Assembly: GCA_028291445.1 (NCBI GenBank)
Contig: JAQGIA010000129.1
Span: 1-7,696, forward strand
From: Belnapia sp.
Lineage (GTDB): Bacteria; Pseudomonadota; Alphaproteobacteria; Acetobacterales; Acetobacteraceae
Reading direction: 5' to 3'
DNA length: 7,696 bases
Part shown: positions 1-5,599 of the stretch, in pieces
Numbering within the stretch: position 1 is the stretch's first letter
Layout: each line of letters opens with the position of its first letter
The notes under the pieces: model-generated
What the model saw: only the letters and a program-made list of their open reading frames with translations
The model's database searches: none
Told to the model about the DNA's origin: nothing
Program-made: the position numbers and the translations under genes

Positions 1-774
1 GTCCCCGCCGCGGTCGCCGCGATCCCCCTGCCGCAGGACATCCCGCTGACCATCCTGTTCGAGGACCACGACCTCATCGTGCTCGACAAGCCGGCCGGCC
101 TCGTCGTCCACCCGGCCCCGGGCAACCAGGACGGCACCCTGGTGAACGCCCTGCTGGCCCATGCCGGGGAGGATCTGCCGGGCATCGGCGGCGAGAAGCG
201 GCCGGGCATCGTCCATCGGCTGGACAAGGATACCTCCGGCGTCATGGTCGTCGCCAAGACCGAGCGGGCGCTGCGCACCCTGTCCGAGACCTTCGCCAAC
301 CGCGACCTCGACCGCGACTACGTCGCCTTGGCCTGGGGGCTGCCGCAGCCGCTGGCGGGCGAGATCACCGGCGACATCGGCCGGCACCCGACCGATCGCA
401 AGCGGATGGCCGTCGTCACCCGCAACGGCAAGCATGCGCTGACCCGCTACGCCACCGAGCGTGCCTGGGGCACCGGCTGCGCCCTGCTGCGCTGCCGCCT
501 GGCCACCGGGCGGACGCATCAGATCCGGGTGCATCTCGCCGAGATCGGCCACCCTCTGGTGGGGGATCCGGTGTATCTGAAGCGGCTACCCGGCGCGGCC
601 AAGCTGGTGCCGGAACCGGCCCGGTCCAGCCTGCTGGCCTTTCCGCGCCAGGCCTTGCACGCTGCCAGCCTCGGTTTCCGCCATCCGGTCAGCGGCCAGC
701 CGCTGAGCTTCTCGGTCCCGCCGCCCGCGGATTTCATCGGGCTACTGGATGTGTTGGATCGTAACCCGCAGTAA
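1..774 (+). CDS. rluD: 23S rRNA pseudouridine synthase, RluD type (5' end outside window)
   Basis: RluA-family enzyme that isomerises uridine to pseudouridine in RNA. RluD members act on helix 69 of 23S rRNA in the cytoplasm during 50S maturation. The frame is open from base 1, so the 257 visible codons are the catalytic domain; the N-terminal S4 RNA-binding domain and true start lie to the left. Visible motifs: DKPAGLVVHP (about 82-111), the signature HRLDKDTSG (214-240) with catalytic Asp at 223-225, the RluD-like IGRHPTDRKRM stretch (about 376-408), and GRTHQIRVHL (508-537). A GTG at 79 is in frame but inside the conserved core, so it is not the start. rluD lying directly upstream of rpoH in the same orientation is a common alphaproteobacterial arrangement and favours RluD over RluC. 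The TAA stop overlaps a terminator stem. Family is certain; the exact paralogue is likely. Confidence 0.9.
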   Translation, partial: VPAAVAAIPLPQDIPLTILFEDHDLIVLDKPAGLVVHPAPGNQDGTLVNALLAHAGEDLPGIGGEKRPGIVHRLDKDTSGVMVVAKTERALRTLSETFANRDLDRDYVALAWGLPQPLAGEITGDIGRHPTDRKRMAVVTRNGKHALTRYATERAWGTGCALLRCRLATGRTHQIRVHLAEIGHPLVGDPVYLKRLPGAAKLVPEPARSSLLAFPRQALHAASLGFRHPVSGQPLSFSVPPPADFIGLLDVLDRNPQ

Positions 775-796
775 CCGACTTCCCTAGTCGGTTTTT
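773..796 (+). terminator. Intrinsic terminator of rluD
   Basis: A perfect 8-bp stem, AACCGACT (773-780) with AGTCGGTT (786-793), encloses the 5-nt loop TCCCT. A run of five T (792-796) begins in the last stem bases. The hairpin starts inside the TAA stop of rluD. It is the only hairpin in the window with a proper T-tract, and it should insulate rpoH from rluD readthrough. Confidence 0.8.
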
Positions 797-797
797 G

Positions 798-826
798 TTG
801 CCTCACGGCACCACATCCGCTAAAAA
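798..826 (+). promoter_or_regulatory. Putative sigma-70 promoter of rpoH
   Basis: TTGCCT (798-803) and TAAAAA (821-826) are separated by exactly 17 bp, and each matches its hexamer consensus at 4 of 6 positions. The site begins directly after the rluD terminator and would give a transcript start near 833 with a leader of about 170 nt. No convincing heat-shock (sigma-32) or CIRCE element was seen here. This is motif matching only; no transcription data support it. Confidence 0.4.
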
Positions 827-830
827 CATC

Positions 831-856
831 CTTGGCAGCGCTTTCCGGGTGCCAAG
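831..856 (+). promoter_or_regulatory. Inverted repeat in rpoH leader
   Basis: A perfect 7-bp inverted repeat, CTTGGCA (831-837) and TGCCAAG (850-856), is separated by 12 nt. It falls on the predicted transcript start, so it could be a 5'-end mRNA hairpin or a repressor operator. There is no T-tract after it, so it is not an ordinary terminator. No known regulator consensus is recognised. Confidence 0.35.
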
Positions 857-985
857 GACTTACATCGCAGCCTTGCTCGCCCTGTCGTGACCGGGGCAGG
901 CGCGGTCAGGTGGGCCCGGGGAGCGTTCACTGCCAGAATTCATCGCCGCGCAGGGCCCCGCCGTCACGGGGTGGTCCACCGGTGT

Positions 986-991
986 AGGAGG
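986..991 (+). promoter_or_regulatory. Ribosome binding site of rpoH
   Basis: AGGAGG is a perfect Shine-Dalgarno core. It lies 12 nt before the ATG at 1004, slightly longer than usual. It decides the start: the in-frame upstream extension (from 887) would place this site inside coding sequence and add residues not seen in RpoH proteins. Confidence 0.7.
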
Positions 992-1003
992 CAGATACCC
1001 GTT

Positions 1004-1885
1004 ATGGCTTCCAGTTCGGTTATTCCTATCGCCCCAGAGGGCAATCTCTCCCGCTATCTGCAGGAGATCCGCAAATTCCCCATGCTGGCACCCGAGGAGG
1101 AACTCTCCCTTGCCAAGCGTTGGAAGGAGAAGGGCGACGAGCCTGCCGCGCATAAGCTCGTTACCAGCCATCTCCGCCTCGTCGCCAAGATCGCCATGGG
1201 CTACCGCGGCTACGGCTTGCCGGTGGGTGAGCTGATCTCCGAAGGCAATGTCGGCATGATGCAGGCCGTGAAGCGCTTCGACCCGGAGCGTGGCTTCCGC
1301 CTGGCGACCTATGCCATGTGGTGGATCCGTGCTGCCATCCAGGAATACATCCTTCACTCGTGGTCACTGGTGAAGATGGGGACGACGGCGGCACAGAAAA
1401 AGCTCTTCTTTAACTTGCGTCGGTTGAAAGGTCAGATGGCCGCGCTCGAGGACGGCGACCTGAAGCCCGAGCATGTCGAGAAGATCGCCCGCGTCCTGGC
1501 CGTGCCGGAACAGGATGTGGTCTCGATGAACCGCCGCCTGGCCTCGCCCGACCATAGCCTGAACGCCCCGGTTCGCGCCGATAGCGAGGGCGAGTGGCAG
1601 GATTGGCTGGTCGACGAGGGCGAGACCCAGGAGAACGAACTGGCCGATCGCCAGGACCTCTCCAACCGCCGGATGCTGCTGGGCGAAGCGCTGAAGACGC
1701 TGAACGAGCGGGAGCGCCACATCCTGATCGAACGGCGGCTGAAGGACGAGCCGACGACGCTGGAGGAGCTGTCCCAGCAATACGCCATCAGCCGGGAGCG
1801 GGTCCGCCAGATCGAGGTCCGCGCCTTCGAGAAGCTGCAGAAGAGCATGAAGACCCAGATCGTCGAGCGCCGGCTCGCGGTCTGA
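1004..1885 (+). CDS. rpoH: RNA polymerase heat-shock sigma factor RpoH (sigma-32)
   Basis: Alternative sigma factor that directs core RNA polymerase to heat-shock promoters (chaperones, proteases). The 293-aa length is normal for the family. In order: region 1.2/2.1 (about 14-60), region 2.2-2.4 with GELISEGNVGMMQAVKRFDP (75-94) and RLATYAMWWIRAAIQEYI (99-116), the diagnostic RpoH box QKKLFFNLRR (131-140), which contributes to core binding and regulation, region 3, and a C-terminal region 4.2 helix-turn-helix with SRERVRQIE (263-271). The start is the ATG at 1004, preceded by AGGAGG; the frame stays open upstream to 887 but that part looks unlike the family. Codon choice is less extreme in GC over roughly the first 140 codons than in neighbouring genes. 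It appears to be monocistronic, with its own promoter after the rluD terminator. The final codons and stop are repeated downstream as a 26-bp tandem duplication. Confidence 0.97.
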   Translation: MASSSVIPIAPEGNLSRYLQEIRKFPMLAPEEELSLAKRWKEKGDEPAAHKLVTSHLRLVAKIAMGYRGYGLPVGELISEGNVGMMQAVKRFDPERGFRLATYAMWWIRAAIQEYILHSWSLVKMGTTAAQKKLFFNLRRLKGQMAALEDGDLKPEHVEKIARVLAVPEQDVVSMNRRLASPDHSLNAPVRADSEGEWQDWLVDEGETQENELADRQDLSNRRMLLGEALKTLNERERHILIERRLKDEPTTLEELSQQYAISRERVRQIEVRAFEKLQKSMKTQIVERRLAV

Positions 1886-1912
1886 AGACCAAGCGCCGGC
1901 TCGCGGTCTGAA
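1866..1912 (+). repeat. 26-bp tandem duplication across the rpoH stop codon
   Basis: The 21 bases at 1866-1886 (last rpoH codons, TGA and one further base) recur exactly at 1892-1912. The period is 26 bp, and the second copy lacks the last 5 bases of the unit. 26 is not a multiple of three and the first stop is intact, so RpoH itself is unaffected. The second copy repeats the codons for RRLAV plus stop, but in another frame. Confidence 0.9.
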
Positions 1913-1932
1913 CTTCTGGCTGCGGAATGTAT

Positions 1933-1964
1933 GCGAAGGCGGCGGGGCAACCCGCCGCCTTCGC
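1933..1964 (+). terminator. Strong hairpin after rpoH, terminator without T-tract
   Basis: A perfect 14-bp stem (GCGAAGGCGGCGGG at 1933-1946 with its complement at 1951-1964) is closed by a GCAA tetraloop of the stable GNRA class. It lies 47 nt after the rpoH stop. The following bases (CAATTC) have no T-run, so classical intrinsic termination is uncertain. It could instead block 3' exonucleases or aid termination in both directions. Confidence 0.6.
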
Positions 1965-1983
1965 CAATTCAGGACTGATCGCC

Positions 1984-2001
1984 ATCATTCCCGGCAATGA
2001 T
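1984..2001 (+). promoter_or_regulatory. Possible operator upstream of the VOC gene
   Basis: Perfect inverted repeat ATCATT (1984-1989), spacer CCCGGC, AATGAT (1996-2001). Flanking GCC and GGC extend the symmetry with one bulged base. It abuts the candidate -35 TTGGCC at 2001-2006, where a repressor would act. AT-rich half-sites stand out in this GC-rich DNA. The regulator is unknown. Confidence 0.35.
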
Positions 2002-2030
2002 TGGCCGCCGCCCGGGCGCATCGCCATATC
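2001..2030 (+). promoter_or_regulatory. Weak sigma-70-like promoter of the VOC gene
   Basis: TTGGCC (2001-2006) and CATATC (2025-2030) are 18 bp apart. The -10 match is poor (3 of 6), but this is the only plausible pair between the rpoH hairpin and the gene, and it would give a very short leader. Confidence 0.25.
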
Positions 2031-2038
2031 CTGGGGAC

Positions 2039-2043
2039 AGGAG
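2039..2043 (+). promoter_or_regulatory. Ribosome binding site of the VOC gene, in a hairpin loop
   Basis: AGGAG lies 9 nt before the ATG at 2053 and supports that start over in-frame upstream codons from 1927, which run through the rpoH hairpin. It sits in the 8-nt loop of a possible 5-bp stem, GGGGA (2033-2037) with TCCCC (2046-2050). Confidence 0.6.
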
Positions 2044-2052
2044 AATCCCCCC

Positions 2053-2559
2053 ATGCCCGACACAACCCCCGTCCATCCCGCCGTCCGCATCGGCCATGTC
2101 CATCTGAAGGTTGCCGATCTCGAGCGCGCCCTCGCCTTCTGGCGGGACGTCATCGGGCTCGAGGTCCAGCAGCGGATGGGCCGACAGGCGGCCTTCCTCT
2201 CGGCCGGCGGCTATCACCACCACATCGCGCTGAATACCTGGGAGAGCGCCGGTGGTGCCTGGCCGCCGCCCGGCGCCACCGGCCTCTATCACGTCGCCCT
2301 GCTCTATCCGGACCGCGCCACGCTTGGGCTGGCGCTGCGCCGGCTGCTGCAGGCCGAGGTGGCGCTGGAGGGCGCCTCGGACCATGGCGTCTCCGAGGCG
2401 CTCTACCTGCGCGACCCGGACGGCAACGGGGTGGAGCTGTACCGCGACCGGCCGCCGGCCGAATGGCCGCGCGATGCCGCCGGCGAGCTGGCGATGTTCA
2501 GCCGCCGGCTCGACCTGGACGCGCTGCTGGCCGAGGCCGGCCAGGCGGCGCCGGCCTGA
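2053..2559 (+). CDS. VOC family protein, CatE-like extradiol dioxygenase/glyoxalase fold
   Basis: 168-aa vicinal-oxygen-chelate metalloenzyme, probably cytoplasmic with no signal peptide. Two beta-alpha-beta-beta-beta modules are visible: GHVHLKVADLERALAFWRDV (14-33) and GLYHVALLYPD (77-87), ending in DHGVSEALYLRDPDGNGVEL (110-129). The usual 2-His-1-Glu metal set is present as His17, His80 and Glu128. The YHHH segment at 54-57 and the DHGVSEALYLRDPDGNG signature resemble the catechol-2,3-dioxygenase (CatE/COG2514) branch more than glyoxalase I. Typical CatE proteins are longer with four modules; this is a short two-module form, so the substrate cannot be assigned. It stands alone between rpoH and a convergent operon, with no aromatic-degradation genes nearby. 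Family assignment is firm; ring-cleavage activity is inference. Confidence 0.85.
   Translation: MPDTTPVHPAVRIGHVHLKVADLERALAFWRDVIGLEVQQRMGRQAAFLSAGGYHHHIALNTWESAGGAWPPPGATGLYHVALLYPDRATLGLALRRLLQAEVALEGASDHGVSEALYLRDPDGNGVELYRDRPPAEWPRDAAGELAMFSRRLDLDALLAEAGQAAPA
2534..2557. terminator. GC-rich hairpin at the convergent VOC/phosphatase junction
   Basis: AGGCCGG (2534-2540) and CCGGCCT (2551-2557) form a perfect 7-bp stem with a 10-nt loop reaching into the VOC stop codon. Neither strand has a T-run after it. It may help separate the two converging transcripts, but GC-rich coding sequence often yields such stems by chance. Confidence 0.25.
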
Positions 2560-2592
2560 GCGGAATGGCCAGGGGTGGCTGCCGGCCCAGGT

Positions 2593-3321
2593 TCAGAACG
2601 CCAGGTCGATCCAGGACAGGTGCCCCCCCTTCCCCGCCCCGGTATCGAGAAACACCGCCTTCCCGCCGCCGCTGCCCGGCTGCACGACGGGCCGGCCATC
2701 GGTCGCCCGCCTTTCGTGTCCGCAATACAGGGTGAAGCCGGCCGGGATGCGGTCCACCCAGTCATGCAGCCGTTCGGGGAAGCCATCCGCCAGCATCCGT
2801 CCGGTCACCTGGCCGAACAGGGCGCGCGACAGCAGCGGATCGGGCTTCTGCGCCCCGGCCGCGGGCGGCGAGGGCTCGCGCAGCATCCGCGGATGCCAGC
2901 CGGCGTGCACGAACAGCCAGGTGCCGAGCCGCAGCCAGGCCGGTGCCGCGGCGATCTCGGCAATGGCCCGGGCGGTCAGCGCCTTGCCATCGGGCGCCTC
3001 CGCCAATTGGGCCAGGGTGCGGCCGAGCCCCTCCGCCGCCATCCGCACCCGCTGCCCGAGCAGCGCCCGGCGCAGCTTGTGGTCGTGGTTGCCCAGCAGG
3101 AAGCGGCCCCGCCGCGCATCCATCATGCCGAACATCAGCCGCAGCACCGCCGGGCTGTCCGGCCCGTGATCCGTCAGGTCGCCGAGTTGCAGCAGGAACA
3201 GGCCGGCGGCCTCGGCCCCCGCGGCGGCGTGTTCGAAGGCCGTCGCATCGCCATGCACGTCGCCCACCACCCGCAACCCGCGGAAGCCGCGCGACCGGAG
3301 GTCCGCCTCGACCGCCGGCAT
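2593..3321 (-). CDS. PPP-type metallophosphoesterase (calcineurin-like)
   Basis: 242-aa cytoplasmic two-metal phosphoesterase. The motif series is complete: GDVHG (20-24), GDLTDHG (47-53), GNHDHK (77-82), the His of FVHAG (139) and YCGHE (199-203). This is the PPP/ApaH/PrpE layout, with His in place of the usual Arg in GDxxDRG and Asp in place of Glu in GNHE. The C-terminal FLDTGAGKGGHLSWIDL (about 224-240) is typical of bacterial protein phosphatase or dinucleoside tetraphosphatase-like members. Substrate (phosphoprotein, Ap4A or other nucleotide) cannot be read from the sequence. Its ATG shares one base with the phrB stop (TGATG), so it is the second gene of the photolyase operon and probably translationally coupled. 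The ORF has no Shine-Dalgarno sequence of its own that I trust. It converges with the VOC gene, leaving 33 bp between the stops. Confidence 0.85.
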   Translation of the reverse strand: MPAVEADLRSRGFRGLRVVGDVHGDATAFEHAAAGAEAAGLFLLQLGDLTDHGPDSPAVLRLMFGMMDARRGRFLLGNHDHKLRRALLGQRVRMAAEGLGRTLAQLAEAPDGKALTARAIAEIAAAPAWLRLGTWLFVHAGWHPRMLREPSPPAAGAQKPDPLLSRALFGQVTGRMLADGFPERLHDWVDRIPAGFTLYCGHERRATDGRPVVQPGSGGGKAVFLDTGAGKGGHLSWIDLAF

Positions 3322-4838
3322 CAGGCCGCGTCGTCGTCAAGGGCAGCGAGGGCGGCGAAGGCGGCGAGCGCCCGGTGGCGGCCCTCGGCATGCTCCACCA
3401 CCGGCCGGGGATAGTCCCGGCCCAGCACCAGCCCGGCGTCGCGCAGCACCGCCTCCGGCGCTTCCCAGGGGCGGTGCAGGAACTTGTCGGGCAGCCCAGC
3501 CAGCTCGGGAACGAAGCGGCGGACGTAGCGCCCGGTGGGGTCGAATTTCTCGCCCTGCAAGGTCGGGTTGAAGACGCGGAAATAGGGTGCCGCATCGCTG
3601 CCCGACCCCGCCACCCATTGCCAGGAGGCGCTGTTGGAAGCGAGATCGGCATCGACCAGCGTGTCCCAGAACCAGTCGGCCCCGGCCTGCCAGGGCTGCA
3701 GCAGGTGCTTCACCAACAGCGAGGCGGCGATCATCCGCACCCGGTTGTGCATCCAGCCATGCCGCCAGAGCTGACGCATGCCGGCATCGACGATGGGATA
3801 GCCGGTCCGGCCACGCTGCCAGGCCTGCAGCAGGGCGGCATCCGGGTCCCAGGGAAAGCTGGCGAAGCGGGCGCGCAACGGCGCCTCCGGCAGTTCCGGC
3901 CGGTGCCAGAGCAGGTGGTAGGAGAATTCCCGCCACAGCACCTCGGACAGGAAAGGCCACGCTTCGGCAACCTCGCCCGGCACGGCCTGGCGCACCGCGC
4001 ACCAGACCTGGCGCGGCGAGAGCTCCCCCCAATGCAGATGCGGCGACAGGCGGGAGGAGCCATCGACCCCGGGGTCGTTCCGCCGCGCCGCATAATCCTG
4101 CACCGGGCCGCTAACGAAGCCCGCCAGCCGGGCAGCGGCACCGGCCTCGCCGGGGGTCCAGGCTTCGGGGAATGCGGCGGCCCAGTCGCGCCGCGGCAGC
4201 AGGCCCCAATCCTCCAGCGATTCGCCGGGCGGCGGGGCGGCCACGGGGTGCAGCCGGTCCGGCGCCGGCACCGGCGCTTCCGGCTCGCCCAGTGCCACCA
4301 CCGCCTTGGTGAAGGGCGTATAGACCGCATAGGGCTTGCCGCTGCCGCTCATCACCCGGGCCGGCTCGCGCAGCAGGGATGACGTGACCAGCCGCAGCTG
4401 CCGTCCGGCGTCGGCCAGCGCCTCGGCCACCCGGCGGTCGCGCTCCCGCGCCCAGGGCTCGTAGAGCCGTCCGGCCAGTACCTCGGTGGCGCCGATGGCA
4501 TCGGCCAGGGCGGGAATGACGATCTCCGCCCGGCCGCGCACCAGCAGCAGCGGCGCGCCCAGCGCCTCCAGCGCCGCCGCCAGCGCCGCCAGCGAATGAT
4601 GCAGCCACCAGCGCTGGGCGCCGCCCGGCGCCCAGCGCCCCGCCGCAGCATCATCCAGCACGAAGACCGGCAGGATGGGACGGTCGGCGATCGCCATGAG
4701 GGCCGGGTTGTCGGCGAGCCGGAGGTCCTGGCGGAACCAGAGCAGGGCGGGTGCCGAATGGGTCCCGGAAGGAGGCTCGGAAGGGGCCCGGAAAGGGAGC
4801 GCCGAAGGGGATGCGGAGGAATGCTGCATGCCCTGCAT
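3321..4838 (-). CDS. phrB: Deoxyribodipyrimidine photolyase, class I
   Basis: FAD-dependent enzyme that uses blue light to split UV-induced pyrimidine dimers in DNA. 505 aa from the chosen ATG. The N-terminal antenna/Rossmann domain opens with LLWFRQDLRLADNPAL (about 32-47). The C-terminal FAD domain has TGYPIVDAGMRQL (345-357), HNRVRM (364-369) and WQWVAGSGSDAAPYFRVFNP (406-425), as in ordinary CPD photolyases, not DASH cryptochromes. About 28 Ser/Pro-rich residues precede the core and look disordered. The start is uncertain: ATG 4838 (weak GCGGGC upstream) or ATG 4829 three codons in. The frame is open to 5012, but those codons overlap the divergent fasciclin gene and an EcfG-like promoter at 4890-4914, so I reject the long form. 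The stop overlaps the next gene by one base. Confidence 0.95.
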   Translation of the reverse strand: MQGMQHSSASPSALPFRAPSEPPSGTHSAPALLWFRQDLRLADNPALMAIADRPILPVFVLDDAAAGRWAPGGAQRWWLHHSLAALAAALEALGAPLLLVRGRAEIVIPALADAIGATEVLAGRLYEPWARERDRRVAEALADAGRQLRLVTSSLLREPARVMSGSGKPYAVYTPFTKAVVALGEPEAPVPAPDRLHPVAAPPPGESLEDWGLLPRRDWAAAFPEAWTPGEAGAAARLAGFVSGPVQDYAARRNDPGVDGSSRLSPHLHWGELSPRQVWCAVRQAVPGEVAEAWPFLSEVLWREFSYHLLWHRPELPEAPLRARFASFPWDPDAALLQAWQRGRTGYPIVDAGMRQLWRHGWMHNRVRMIAASLLVKHLLQPWQAGADWFWDTLVDADLASNSASWQWVAGSGSDAAPYFRVFNPTLQGEKFDPTGRYVRRFVPELAGLPDKFLHRPWEAPEAVLRDAGLVLGRDYPRPVVEHAEGRHRALAAFAALAALDDDAA

Positions 4839-4889
4839 GTAAGCGCCCGCGGCGAAAAGACGACAACCGCGCAATTCTCGCCAAAGGCG

Positions 4890-4914
4890 AACTGATGCGG
4901 TGTTGTCGCGTTCC
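4890..4914 (-). promoter_or_regulatory. EcfG-like general-stress promoter upstream of phrB
   Basis: On the minus strand GGAAC (4914-4910) is followed after 16 bp by AGTT (4893-4890). The alphaproteobacterial EcfG/sigma-T consensus is GGAAC-N16/17-CGTT, so only the first base of the -10 element differs. The predicted start lies about 45 nt before the phrB ATG at 4838. Location and orientation fit a stress-induced photolyase operon. A five-base core can arise by chance, hence moderate confidence. Confidence 0.5.
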
Positions 4915-4923
4915 GCCATCGTA

Positions 4924-4941
4924 CGGGAGCGGCCTCTCCCG
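4924..4941. repeat. Inverted repeat in the phrB/fasciclin divergent region
   Basis: CGGGAG (4924-4929) and CTCCCG (4936-4941) are perfect complements around CGGCCT. The repeat lies between the EcfG-like box and the fasciclin start. It could be an operator or a leader hairpin of the fasciclin mRNA. I see no convincing -35/-10 pair for the fasciclin gene in this region. Confidence 0.25.
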
Positions 4942-4986
4942 CCGGCCCTGGTCCCGACAAGATTTCGAGCCGGACTCAACCACGAT

Positions 4987-4991
4987 AAGGA
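4987..4991 (+). promoter_or_regulatory. Ribosome binding site of the fasciclin gene
   Basis: AAGGA lies 7 nt before the ATG at 4999. It fixes that start over the in-frame codons reaching back to 4900, because only this start leaves the signal peptide at the N-terminus. Confidence 0.65.
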
Positions 4992-4998
4992 ACACCAG

Positions 4999-5580
4999 AT
5001 GCCCGCACTCAATCGTCGTCATGTCCTGACCACCGCCCTGGCGGGTGGGACGCTGCTGCTGGGCGTCCGCCCGGGCACCGCGCAGACCCGCAACGTGATG
5101 GAGACCATGGCGGCCGACGGCCGCTTCAACCGCTTCATCGAACTCATCGGCCGCGCCGGTGCCACCGACCAGTTGCGCGCCACCGCCGGCGTCACCGTCT
5201 TCGCCCCGGTCGATGCGGCCTTCGACGTGGTCAATGCACGGATGACCGACCTGCTGCAGCAGGGCTCGGGCGGCAGCATCAACCAGACCAGCTCCGACCC
5301 GCTGCGGCTGCGCGAACTGATCGCCTACCACATCGTCGCCGGCTCGATGCCCTCCTCGGGCCTGACCGGCGATCGCCGCTTCAAGACGGTGAACGGCGCC
5401 GAGCTGCGCATCGCCAACGAGGGCGGCAAGATCGCCGTTTCCAACCCGGCACCGGGGCAGCAGACCGGCAGCTTCGGCGCGGGCGGCCTGAACGTGCAGG
5501 CACCGGCGCTGGTGGTCGGCCCGGATATCATCGCCAACAACGGCATCATCCACGCGATCAGCCAGGTGCTGTTCCCGTAA
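4999..5580 (+). CDS. Exported fasciclin (FAS1) domain protein
   Basis: 193-aa protein with one FAS1 domain, a fold linked to adhesion or matrix contacts outside the cytoplasm; its bacterial role is mostly unknown. The N-terminus (NRRHVLTTALAGGTLLLG, 5-22) has paired arginines, a hydrophobic stretch and likely cleavage near GTAQ (26-29). That fits a Tat or Sec signal, so the product is probably periplasmic. The RR motif is imperfect for Tat. FAS1 landmarks follow: VTVFAPVDAAFD (65-76, H1), YHIVAG (110-115, H2 and the YH motif) and NGIIHAISQVLFP (181-193), which closes the domain and the protein. No lipobox or membrane anchor is seen. The gene is divergent from phrB with a 160-bp gap and converges on pdeM with 19 bp between stops. 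Nothing in the context reveals a partner. Confidence 0.9.
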   Translation: MPALNRRHVLTTALAGGTLLLGVRPGTAQTRNVMETMAADGRFNRFIELIGRAGATDQLRATAGVTVFAPVDAAFDVVNARMTDLLQQGSGGSINQTSSDPLRLRELIAYHIVAGSMPSSGLTGDRRFKTVNGAELRIANEGGKIAVSNPAPGQQTGSFGAGGLNVQAPALVVGPDIIANNGIIHAISQVLFP

Positions 5581-5599
5581 CGTCGTCTGGCACTTCGCC

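Noticed and set aside
832..865. Alternative rpoH promoter TTGGCA with TTACAT
   Set aside because: The spacer would be 22 bp, too long for sigma-70. A CTTG-based sigma-32 reading also has the wrong spacing.
887..1003. In-frame N-terminal extension of rpoH by 39 codons
   Set aside because: The extension has no resemblance to RpoH, contains the AGGAGG ribosome binding site, and the ATG at 1004 gives the normal family length and N-terminus.
860..1357. Antisense open frame over the rpoH leader and 5' region
   Set aside because: No family resemblance and no good ribosome binding site; it is opposite a strongly conserved gene.
2943..4382. 479-codon plus-strand open frame opposite phrB and the phosphatase
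   Set aside because: The translation is Pro/Arg/Gly-rich without domain motifs and is antisense to two conserved genes.
4839..5012. In-frame N-terminal extension of the photolyase up to 58 codons
   Set aside because: It overlaps the start of the divergent fasciclin gene, crosses an EcfG-like promoter, and the conserved core begins far downstream. The internal ATG at 4919 also precedes the predicted transcript start.
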